A program made the position numbers and the translations under genes. Below, piece after piece: positions 22,502 to 32,185 of a stretch of DNA of 64,000 bases. Every line of letters starts with the position of its first letter. Within the stretch, counting starts at the first letter, position 1. Under the pieces are notes generated by a model. That model saw nothing but the letters and a program-made list of their open reading frames with translations, was not told where the DNA came from and did no database searches. Origin of the DNA: Plenodomus lindquistii (lineage: Eukaryota; Ascomycota; Dothideomycetes; Pleosporales; Leptosphaeriaceae); NCBI GenBank assembly GCA_025504975.1, contig JANUWI010000003.1, positions 2,170,001-2,234,000 on the forward strand, written 5' to 3'.

Positions 22502-23629
22502 TTACTTCTCAACCTCCTCCAACACCTCCTCCTCCTCCCTCTCTTCACGCACCACCTCCTCGCCTACAGCACCCCCACCCACCCCACCCTCACTCCTCTC
22601 AATCTCCCTACACCTCCTCACCAAATCCTCCACATGCTCATCCCCACTCTCCCTCCCCAACCCCTTCAACGCCTCCCCCAAATTAAACAAATACTCCCTA
22701 TTCTCGCCACTCGGCCCTTTACTCTCCATGATCTTCCTCGCCAGCGCATCCGGATCCTGGGGGCCGAGAAATTGCGGATTAGACGGGAGACCAATGTACA
22801 CGAGGCAGCGGATTGGCGGGGCAAGAGGCATGAGCGAGATTGTGGATTGGCGGCGGATACCTGTTGTTGAGGTAGTGGTGGTGGGGTTGGGGGAGGACAG
22901 CGATGGCTCCGGGGGAGAAGTAGTAATGGTCGTTGATGTAGACGGCGCAGAGTGGAAGGGTGTGAATTGGATGCTGTAACCGTTTATCTCGCGGATGTCG
23001 AGGTAGGAACGTACTTCTGCGACTTTGGAGCTGGGGATGTGGTAGGCGGCGCCCCAGACGCGTGGGGTGGCTTGGTGCTGCGTTGCTTCAGCTTCAGCTT
23101 CGGGTTCTTTTTTCTTTTCTGTTCTTTTTGGGAATGGATTGTGTAAGGGCGTCTTACAGTATCGGTCAATGTGTCCCAGTGTTCTTTTGATATCAGAGTT
23201 ACTACGCGGCCCGGGGCTTCGGGTGTGCCGCGGTGATCCTCACTTTGCATGCCGTGTTACTACGTTTTTACTCAAGTTTCACTTTTGCATGTGCTGCATA
23301 CCTCGCCTGACATTCTGCTCAGCTTGGTGTACCTCCAATCAAATGTTCACAAAAAGCGTACCTGCCAGAAGCGCCGAACGTAGCCTTCGATGTAGCCCGG
23401 TACTCGCTGGTCTGCACCTCAAGTCAGCGAAATTGGACTTTGAGCTGGGGAAAACGTGCACAAGTACCATAGTGTGGCGGCGGCTTCCATATCAGACTCC
23501 TGCACCCAGCTAGCTCAGTAACTATGCGGTGAGATGGATCACTGGTTCTGGAGGTTCATACCCGTAGCCAAACAACCAAAAATCGTCATTGTTGCCAAAC
23601 TCTTCGATTTCTTGCTGATGATCGGACAT
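22502..23629 (-). CDS. GCG1: Glutathione-specific gamma-glutamylcyclotransferase (ChaC/GCG1)
   Basis: Cytosolic enzyme that cleaves glutathione to 5-oxoproline and Cys-Gly. I read five exons: 23629-23562, 23499-23468, 23411-23362, 23238-23158 and 23077-22502. Introns are 62, 56, 123 and 80 nt. The protein is about 268 residues. It starts with FWLFGYGSLIWKPPPHYD (the YGSL loop that binds the gamma-glutamyl group), then GYVRRFWQ, DHRGTPEAPGRVVTLI, VWGAAYHIP, YLDIREINGY (carrying the conserved catalytic Glu of ChaC proteins), and CLVYIGLPSNPQFLGPQD. The C-terminal tail is an added run of Glu-rich sequence. The third junction joins FWQ directly to DHRG, while relatives usually have about three residues between them. 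So that acceptor may be elsewhere or a micro-exon may be missed. A Ser/Thr/Pro-rich insert also replaces part of the usual YFSPGAIA region. Confidence 0.88.
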
Positions 23630-23910
23630 CTTGGCGATACACAGAAAGGTAAAAATGTATATTGTTCTGATTAACTCTAGGAATCCTTCGGACGCAGATG
23701 GCACATGGCGTCAAAGAGTTCCCACCGAGGGGCAACCGAACAATAGTGGGGCAAAACTCCGACGCAGGGACGAGAGTGGGTCCATAGGAAGTCGCAATGC
23801 GATGAGATGCTATTCGTGCGTTCGCATTCATACCTATGAGAAGGTCGCACCGTTCGTGATATATACGTACATAATTCTACAACATGCCATGGTATCCATA
23901 CAATCACAAG

Positions 23911-25487
23911 TTACGACCCACCTGCCGCCCTGTTCATAAAGAACCCCTTAAGGGGACCCATTGCGTCTACAGCTCTAAGTCCCAAACTCCTCAGTCCAAC
24001 GAGCGGGCCAGACTCGACGCTATACAGCCTGTGCAACTTATCGCACACACCCAGCATGGCATTGTTTTCCGCATACCGCTCGCTATTGTAAGCTTCCAGC
24101 GCAAGCGTTGACCCAATATCTTGCCCCGTCTGTACAGCGTGTGAAATGGTACGCACAAGCGCTGCAGCGTCGCCTTGCCCTTGATTAAGACCCTGACCCG
24201 CGAGCGGGTGGATAGTGTGTGCGGCATCGCCAACGAGGGCGACGCGCTCGCCGGTGTAGGTATCTGCGTGGCGCATGCGGAGTGGGAAGGAGGCTACGGT
24301 GCCCGGTTGGACAGCTGAGACGCGCATAGGAATTGCGCGAGAGTTAACGGGCGTGTGCTTCTCGCGCCATGCGACTTCGTCTTCTTGTCCTGCAGACAAC
24401 GTGTGTAGGTATGTGAGGTCTGTAGGGGAGAGCCTGAAGCCTGCGTTCACCAATGCGACGAAGTCGTTCTGCGAGAGCGACTTCAGTACTGCGGCGCGCT
24501 CGGGTGTAGTGCTCCATACGAGCGTGGCCATGTTTCCAGGAAGCGGCAGCATGGCGATAGGACCGGTGGGGAGAAAGCGCTGGTATGCAATTTTATGGTC
24601 TGGGCCGCCCCAGCCAATGCCTTCGAGGGTGAGGCTGGCTACTACGCCGTGGCGGCCATAGTCGAAGCCGCGAGACTCGATGCCGGCGAAGGTACGGACA
24701 GGGCTATTTGCACCGTCTGCGCCAACAAGGAGTCTTGCGGCGAGGTTTTTGCCGTTGGAAAGGGTAAGGATGGGCCATGAGGAGAAGTCTGTTGTTTCCG
24801 TGTCGGCGCCCAGATTTATAGAGTCGACCTTGGTGGAGGTAAAGAAGTCGACGCCGCCCAGTTCCTCCAGCCTGCTCAACAGGGTTGACACGGTATTGAC
24901 ATTCTCGATCATGTATGCGATGGTGGTAGGCTTTGCGGGATTGCGAGGGGCGAGGAGTGGGCGTGCCGTATCCCAGTCAAAGGAGATGCGTGCATCAGTC
25001 ACGCCGTCCCATACCTGCATCTCCTGATATGGCTGTACACGTGCAGCATTGACGTGCGACCACGCTCCAATCTCTGTTGCAGAAGTCAGAGACAGCTTCT
25101 GGCTTCATCAATCTGTGTCGTACCCTGCAAGTTCCTCACAGACGCTGGTGTGAGCGAGCTGCATCTGTTCGAGAAGCTGTCTAGACTCGCATCTTTTGGC
25201 AACCGGTTCTTTTGCAAATCTTGGCCTTCAATCAACGCAACTCTCAAGCCGCTGGTGATGGGCGATGCCTTGAGTCCAGCCAACAGGCTCAATCCTGCTG
25301 GACCGCCGCCAACACAGACAACATCGTACACGTCTGGTGCGCCTGCGGAGTTGGACGCAAACCTCCGCTGGGCTTGCGTGCGGATTGCCGCCGCCGGCCG
25401 CGACGATAGAGCCCTGGGCACTCCCAGCAAGATTCGACGAGGCATTACGAGCCTAAGATGGGGAGCCGAAGCATGTGGAAAGCGCAA
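23911..25487 (-). CDS. COQ6: COQ6, ubiquinone biosynthesis FAD monooxygenase
   Basis: A mitochondrial flavoprotein hydroxylase that adds the C5 hydroxyl to the ubiquinone ring as part of the CoQ synthome on the inner membrane. Two exons, 25487-25124 and 25073-23911, are joined by a 50-nt intron in phase 1 and give 508 residues, a normal length. Residues 1 to about 45 are an Arg/Ala-rich, acid-free presequence. The FAD-binding GxGxxG appears as VVCVGGGPAGLSLL, the class-A monooxygenase DG motif as VGADGANSPVR, and the second FAD motif as VALVGDAAHTIHPLAGQGLN. Splicing restores TPASVRNLQEIGAW. A second Met at residue 15 could also be the start. No odd features. Confidence 0.95.
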
Positions 25488-25583
25488 TGGATTGGACTAC
25501 CAAAGTCGGGATGGTGGTGTCATAGAGCGTCAACGGCCATGACTTGCTGTGTTTGCCGTGTTTGCATTATTCTGCTGGTGTGC

Positions 25584-25841
25584 TTACGTAATGCTCCCAT
25601 CTTCACATGCGAACGCCGTCCACTGGCCTTTCCTCTCCCCACAGACCCAACCTTGGTCTGCGCCAACAGCATCGGCCCACTTTTTCCCAGCCTCATCCTT
25701 TGCCTCACCATGAGCTGGAACCAGTGCGAAGTCTTGGCGTCTGCTTCCTGTACCAAAGTTCCGCGTGTAAGCTATCGTAGCTCTATCGAGACGCCGGAGC
25801 AGACTAGGCCTTTCAGATGACGTCGACGCACTCAAGTCCAA
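25584..25841 (-). CDS. Possible small protein, 85 residues
   Basis: An open frame with an ATG at 25841 encodes a soluble, charged protein with GKKWADAVGADQGWVCGE near the end. It looks more protein-like than other short frames here. It ends at a TAA inside a GTAAGC donor-like site, so further exons are possible. The stop lies 96 nt upstream of the COQ6 start on the same strand. I recognise no family; it could be chance. Confidence 0.3.
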   Translation of the reverse strand: MDLSASTSSERPSLLRRLDRATIAYTRNFGTGSRRQDFALVPAHGEAKDEAGKKWADAVGADQGWVCGERKGQWTAFACEDGSIT

Positions 25842-26736
25842 TGAGGAACGGTTTTTCTATCGACTAGAAGCGTTCTTATGGAAGTCCAGTCGTCCGGTGT
25901 TTGCAACTCACTATCGTCCGATCTAGGCAAGGTTGAACTTCTCATCTTCCACAGTATCGTCATCGATCATCCACTTTCACAAGCTGCCCCAAACTATCTC
26001 CAGACTGTACCTCATTGTCAGTTAGAGTCTACCTATCAACGGGTGGTCCCCTCTCAATGCTGATTTGCTAAAACGCGCATGAAGTGACAATTCGACAATC
26101 GTCACTTATCATCTCGCCCACGGTAGGTGAACAACCGTATGGGCTACTTTGAATTTTCTCTTGTTCGCAGTAATAAGATGTCCAGGCCCCGATGGTTCGT
26201 TGAGTGACCTGTCCCTGGTCGCTGGGAGGTCCTTCGTCATCAATTGATGAAATGGTTGTGACGGGCTTGAGATACCTAGCTTTTCCACACTGTACCAATC
26301 CCATTCGACACCGCAAGATCTCCGATGCCCGCTACCCGTTGCGCTAAGGGCCGTGCCGAAACTTCATGCAGGGAACCAGCGGCGGTTGCTAGGCGCAGCA
26401 ACCACACAATTTTGTCCTGTAAACAGTAAGTTTATTCGGCCGCGCAGGTCCTAGGCACAGTGTAGGTGTTTCATGACCCAGGAACGGCCTTCCTCGGCAT
26501 TCAATTGGTATACGTGATCGGTACCCAACGAGATTACAGGCGTTGGTACCATCTGGTGAGCACGCAAGATGCCACTTAAATATCGCCTGCTCCCACCCAA
26601 TAATTGCAATCGAGGATCGTGTGAATGTACTGCCTTCCATCAAAATATGACATTTGCTCAACGTCAATCTTGTCAATCGTGTTTCACAGGTGAAGAAGAT
26701 TCCTCACTTCCACATCTGTCGACTATACAGCATACA
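25842..26736. other. Intergenic
   Basis: No gene seen. On the minus strand, 26352-26281 begins like a tRNA (GGCCCTTAGCGCAACGGGTA) but lacks a matching 3' acceptor strand. See rejected items. Confidence 0.5.
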
Positions 26737-28188
26737 ATGGCCGATGAACAGTCTACAACACCAAATATGCAGCTTTCTGAAGTCACGATTTGCGAACTTC
26801 CCGCACTTGCTGGCGATGCCAATATCGTACAACAATCCCATCTCTCACGGCCAACTCTGAAACGAAGCCAGAATTACAACTCCTCACATTCAATCTCAGC
26901 ACGATACAAGCGTCCACGTGTCGATAGTTTTCGAAGCAGCTCAGCCAGTCCTCCGCGTGTCTCACAATCCGTGGAAGATGCTGCGTCCCTTCAAGAACCG
27001 CCGCCCAGGCCTGCCACGCCTCTGGACTCCAGCCAAATCCAACCTGGCACCTCACGAAAGACGTCAAGAGCCGGTCAATTCCTCCAACGCGCTTGGCCGC
27101 TAAGACGCAGAAACACTGGCTTAAAATCAAATCAGACCACTACCGTGAATCATGAGCATCCTCGCGAACGGCAAATCACCTTCAACCTGTGCCCTCCTTC
27201 TCTCAAGGTGACATGTCACAAAAGCGAGCAGCAATCTCACGAAAGCCCAACCCATGTCGGCATGTCACAAGTAACAAACAGATATCCGTATTTCATGGGA
27301 CAACCAATCGCAGGCCCTAGCAATTTCTACGCTCTGCTCAATTCCCGAGGAAGGGCAAAGGCTCCGCAAATTCCTACCGGTGAAGATGTCCACGGCAACC
27401 CCCTCACGCCAACAGCCGCCACGAACCGCGACGCCAGTGTCGAATCCTCAAGATGGTGTGGCCTCCGTCCTGGTACCCCAGGTCCATCAAACACATTCGC
27501 CTACTTCCCTGCCCACCCTTCCAACGACAACCCGTTGCGGACTTTGACCTCCATCAAGCCCGGGGTTCGAGAGAGTTCGATGAACACCAACAGTCAACGT
27601 GACGCAGGCAAGGTTGCTGATTCGACTTATGGCTCAGAACGGTCATCAGATCGTTTCAGTTATGATGAAGCCTCTCTTCAGCAGCTTTCTGACTTGCGGC
27701 TGTCATTGAGCATGAAGCATGGAGGTTCCAATGGTTCGCCTTCGAGGTCCAATATCTCAACGACTACGACCTTTCTGACGGCTCCAGAGCATGAAGTTTC
27801 TGAGGAGCCACTCTCGGCGGAAAGCGATAAGACTTCGTCACTGCACACGCCCTCCAAGGAGCCGCTGCCCATGGAGATAGACCCTCACTCAGCTCAAGAT
27901 ACCGTCGATAACCATACGGATGCCTCCACCAGCACCAACGCCAACATCTCGCTCTTCGGCGATATCCCACGCTCCCAACCCATCGACATCCCCACAGTCC
28001 CCGAGAGAGACTCTCGTCGTGCATCGTTGCGTCAAATTCAATCGTCAGAGCATCTGCGCGATATATCAATCAGCAGGCAGATCTTTGGACGGATGCATGA
28101 GGGTTCCCGTGGGAGCTCTCTTGAGCGCGGGGTTGAGGATGCTGAGCCTACAGATGGGTTTGCGGGACCTATGGATTTGGAGGGATAG
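26737..28188 (+). CDS. Large disordered protein, function unknown
   Basis: One uninterrupted frame of 483 codons from the ATG at 26737. An in-frame ATG at 26569 would add 56 residues rich in Cys that look untranslated. The protein is rich in Ser, Thr, Pro, Asn and Gln and has almost no predicted folded part. A basic cluster near residues 40-55 (LKRS...ARYKRPRVDSF) looks like a bipartite nuclear signal, and a second lies near RAWPLRRRN. Many SP/TP sites suggest regulation by proline-directed kinases. Two short conserved-looking blocks are HPRERQITFNLCPPSLKV and EHLRDISISRQIFGRM. No domain was recognised. The absence of introns and the steady GC third position support it as a gene. Confidence 0.7.
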   Translation: MADEQSTTPNMQLSEVTICELPALAGDANIVQQSHLSRPTLKRSQNYNSSHSISARYKRPRVDSFRSSSASPPRVSQSVEDAASLQEPPPRPATPLDSSQIQPGTSRKTSRAGQFLQRAWPLRRRNTGLKSNQTTTVNHEHPRERQITFNLCPPSLKVTCHKSEQQSHESPTHVGMSQVTNRYPYFMGQPIAGPSNFYALLNSRGRAKAPQIPTGEDVHGNPLTPTAATNRDASVESSRWCGLRPGTPGPSNTFAYFPAHPSNDNPLRTLTSIKPGVRESSMNTNSQRDAGKVADSTYGSERSSDRFSYDEASLQQLSDLRLSLSMKHGGSNGSPSRSNISTTTTFLTAPEHEVSEEPLSAESDKTSSLHTPSKEPLPMEIDPHSAQDTVDNHTDASTSTNANISLFGDIPRSQPIDIPTVPERDSRRASLRQIQSSEHLRDISISRQIFGRMHEGSRGSSLERGVEDAEPTDGFAGPMDLEG

Positions 28189-29116
28189 GGACGGTTGCTG
28201 TAAGTTTTTACATCGAGTATGTGATGATTGGCTAATACGACGGATGATAGTTTAGGTGGGAGGTAAAGGTCAGCTATGGCTGTCCTGGGATGTGAGATGG
28301 AGTTGGGTGGTTCAACACCGCTCGTTCTTCATTTGTGGTCTATTGATTGAATGATGTCGCAAAAAAAAAGTTGAGGGGGATCGATGAGCTTGTGTTGGGG
28401 TTTTGGTGGCGTCTGGCGCTGTATACTGAAACCGGCATGACTGCCAATCGAAATGTACAAGTATGGTATTCTGTGGAAAAGCTGTATTCCATAGATTACT
28501 CGAATCCTTTCGACAGTTGCGATCTCTTGCAGCGCGGGTTAGGTACTAACCAAATTGAAAAGACAAGATGAGAAAATTGGTTATGGAGATGCCTAATCGC
28601 TTATGTGTGTGTAGTTGGTGAGATCTAACCAAGACATGAATATGTCACTGCATAAACGTGTATGGCATGTCACAAGTCTATCATGTAAGGCCTCGCATTA
28701 GAGAATATATATCTGATCTTCAGAGCCTGGCGTTGAACCATTTGGGATCGAGCAGAGTCCTCACGCTTGCTGTATTGTTGGACCAATGCGTGTGATGGTG
28801 GCCTTAGGGTGCGTGGCGGGATGGTTGGGTTCTGTGCGTGCGTTGTATGTGTTTGTACGCTGATTTGCCACAGAGCGATGCTGTAATGGTAAGGTAATGA
28901 GTGGTAGAATTACATTAATCATGGAACATTCTATTATTAACTAAGACTTTTGTAGTGTATCGTGGATAATCAATTGAGCGATTGTGCGGGAATTGCCATG
29001 GAATAATAGACGTTGTAAAATCTCTCTCTGATCGACTTGGCACTGTCGCTTTGAATCCACATGCTCTTATGGCATTATATTGCTTTTTTTTTAGTATTCA
29101 TCAAGAATTGCCTGCT
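28189..29116. other. Intergenic between convergent gene ends
   Basis: No gene seen. A nine-base A run lies near 28362 and a nine-base T run near 29085. Confidence 0.55.
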
Positions 29117-30394
29117 TCAACCATTGGGGACACTACTCGTTCGTCGCTCCAAATGCATCCGAGGCTCTTTCTCATGTGACTTTTTTAGTCTCGAGCATAG
29201 ACTCATACCCAGCGTGTCAACCATTTGTAGACTCGGGATTTGACCATCAACCATCGTCATCTCGTCTGGTCTCGATGCCGATTCTGTATCGTCCGTTCCA
29301 TGCGACCTCAAGATCTTCAAGATACCCAAGTGACCCCGTCGCCGTCCACCACCATACCAGCCAAATGACCGAGCAACGGGCTCTGAGCCGCCATTGAACC
29401 AACTTGGAAAGTACGGCTTCAGTGCCACTGCACTGCCGCAGATGATGGCGAGGTTAGCCTCCGCTGCAGTCGAGACCCAGGACCCCAGAGCTTCCCAGGT
29501 AATGTCGTAGGTAGGGGATGGATTGAGCTTCGTGTAATAGTACACGCGATGGACGTAGTGGATGCGAAGAGCCCCAACTCCGCAAGTTCTGGATATTTCG
29601 ATCAGCATGATAACCCCAAATGTATCAGCAAATCTCAGGCAAGAAACTTACGCAAGGCCGATTAAGAAGACGGCAGAAACAGCTATCTTCTGCCTCAGCG
29701 GGAGGCGCAACTTGGCGACGATGAACATGGGCAGTATGCAAGCGATGAGATCTTGGACTGTGCTGATAACGATGATAACGATGAGTGTGACGAGCTCATC
29801 GTAGCACTTGTACTTGTGCTTCCTCAGCCACCAAGTTGTGAAGCGGTACCAGTATGCTTGGACTGGCGAGCAGGTGAAGATGATGGCGCAGATGGATGAA
29901 ATACCATAGACGGCGACGAAGATGATGCTGGCCCAGACCGCGATCAGAAGTTTACGACTGATTATGGAACTCGTAATGCGACGGTAAAATACCAAGATCG
30001 AGATCTTGCTCAATGTTGTGGATGCAAGGTAGATGGTCTCCATGGCCATGGTGATTTGACGAACCGTGATATTGGTCCGTGGCGTCTGATCGTAGATATG
30101 CAAATTAAAGCCATACTCGCGCAATGCCAGGACCGTTGCAATCGTTAGGCCTAGTAGAGTTGGCATCGACGCGACAATTAGCCAGTCATCGAGACCCGAC
30201 GTTCTCGTGATCCTGAAGCGCGCCCATATTCGCGCACAGAAGATTGCGAATGTGACGACGAAAAGCGCGATGATGCTTGCTGGAGCAGCCCAACTCCTAG
30301 TTTCTGGGTTGACGAAGTTTGGCGCTGGCCAGGTGTGATGCGCTCCATCTGAAGGCGGAAAGAGCGCGGGAAGCGGGTATGGCGCTGGCGCCAT
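29117..30394 (-). CDS. Pth11-like rhodopsin-fold membrane protein
   Basis: Predicted seven-helix plasma-membrane protein of the fungal rhodopsin-like (Pth11) class, here without a CFEM domain. Exons 30394-29652 and 29588-29117 with a 63-nt intron in phase 2 give 404 residues. The extracellular N-terminus is Pro-rich. Helix 1 is IIALFVVTFAIFCARIWARF, followed by the family motif TSGLDDWLIVASMPTL and METIYLASTTLSKISILVFYRRI. The next loop has CSPVQAYW, and the helix 7 region follows the splice (TWEALGSWVSTAAEANLAIICGSAVALKPYF). The cytoplasmic tail is basic. The ATG at 30394 is the first in frame; upstream codons in the frame are not ATG. Ligand and downstream pathway unknown. Confidence 0.88.
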
Positions 30395-32185
30395 AGAGAC
30401 GGTGTCTGGGGAAGGACCCACTTCATGTGGTTGAATGTGGTGGTAACGAGATCTTCATAGTGAAGTTGACATCGATATACGGATCAACAGGTCTTTGCCT
30501 GATGCCAAGCAACTAACTCGGTTGCAAATTAAGACACGGCACCAAAAGATGTCGATGGCTGTAATGGAGACGTTGTCCTGGAGACGTCTGGATGAACGTG
30601 CGATAAGACAAGCTATGGCATGTCCAATGATACCGGTAGCATGCGGAGATGCGGTTCCGACAAGCTCGGTCTTTCTTGAGAACTCTATCGATCCTTGGGA
30701 TCCTGCGCGTCTCAGCGATGAATTCGCTACTCTGCCAGAACAGATGCCCAGGATGACTTCGACTTGACTTGACATTTTTCATGATGAGGCACTGTCCAAC
30801 AGCTGAGATCTCAAGCGCCGTCAGGCTTGCAGAGATTTGCGGTAAAAGAGACGACAAATCTCACAGTGTCACCCCGAATTGTCATACTCGCCGCAGTTGC
30901 TCCTTCAAGCGAAGGCGGTGAGACATGGATGTCAATTCAGGTGCGGTTCGCTTATTCCCCGATACTGATTATACCATTTGCATGCTCAGTTCTTTTAGAT
31001 ACTGGGTGGAGGCGGTGTACAATGCTCGGCGAATCTGGCAGCTGTTATGTAAGCCATTGTAGCGGAGCCTGGTCTTTCTGAAACACGAAGTGATAGCATA
31101 GGCTTTTTGCATGAGATTTTGTCGTTGGAATAATACACACCAAAGAGACCTTACACACTTCGCTCTTGATTCCACATCCTAATCGTGGTACGGCTGGGAT
31201 GTACCACATTCGTTCTCAGTGCCTTGAGACGGTCATGACAAATGGGCGCTAGAATCTTCCAACGTAGACACTACCATATCATCGCTGCTCCCTAACTAGC
31301 GGATCTTCTCGGGCCATTTCGAAGTCAACGGGCTGTTGACTCTCCGGATCATGGGCCTGTGGGTAGAGCGACGCAATCCCAGCACATTCACATCCTTCCC
31401 GCTGACGGGCTTGAGTGACGGCGCCCCAGGAGACAGATTCTGTTCAATCAGCAGAATATACAAAATCTTCTGCAATACAGACCAGTTTGTGCAGGGTTTG
31501 CGTTCAATGATGTTTGAGGGTATTTGCTCGATCTTCAGTAGATTTTATCGCAGGACTGTCATTGAAGTTGAATGCCCGTGTCTGTACAGTGGTCCATCTT
31601 GTCAATACCGTTTGTGTCCGGGCATCGGAAGCCAGATCCGAAAGTATCTCGACGGGCCTACTTGTCTGATGACGGGGAAAGATCTCCGACAATAAAGAGT
31701 AATTTGCTCTTCCTAATTACCTACGATACTGTTACTGTTCAGAATGAATCTCTCTTTATCACATTTATCATCCATGGTGATACCATGCGATAGTTCTGAC
31801 CGAGCGAAGCGCTATCCGCTCGCGGGATCCGCATGATATGATGCGTCGATCATTGGCAGCTCGGTAGCTTAGGATCTAGAACAAATCGCGGAGAGGAGGT
31901 AACACGCAATCTGGCCGGCGCAACCCTCAGATTCTATGGCTCAACTCATGTGTTGAAAGTGGAGATGAAGAAGGAACGGAGTCAGGCTGATACCACGACA
32001 CATGGGGAAGGTGGGGGTTCCCACTTGACGATCACCCGCCGAACGACCTGCGACATTACTCATGTGTGTAGTACTATGAGGACCTTGCAACAATTGGGCT
32101 TCTGCTATTGGTACCGAATTTCACTACTCTGCTGTTGACCTTGCACGCAAGCCAGTACTACTGTGTGGCAGTATTGCCAAAGGCC
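30395..32185. other. Intergenic, 1.8 kb, divergent promoters
   Basis: This separates the minus-strand receptor from the plus-strand HET gene. Several short frames exist on both strands (the longest about 120 codons at 31336-31695) but none has a family feature. No repeat seen. Confidence 0.5.

Noticed and set aside
26281..26352. Possible tRNA on the minus strand, starting GGCCCTTAGCGCAACGGGTA
   Set aside because: The D-arm half looks right, but there is no complementary AAGGGCC acceptor strand, no proper T-arm and no balanced anticodon stem. At best it is a tRNA fragment; tRNAscan-SE would settle it.
31336..31695. 119-codon plus-strand frame with several cysteines
   Set aside because: No signal peptide at its start and no spacing pattern of a secreted Cys-rich protein.
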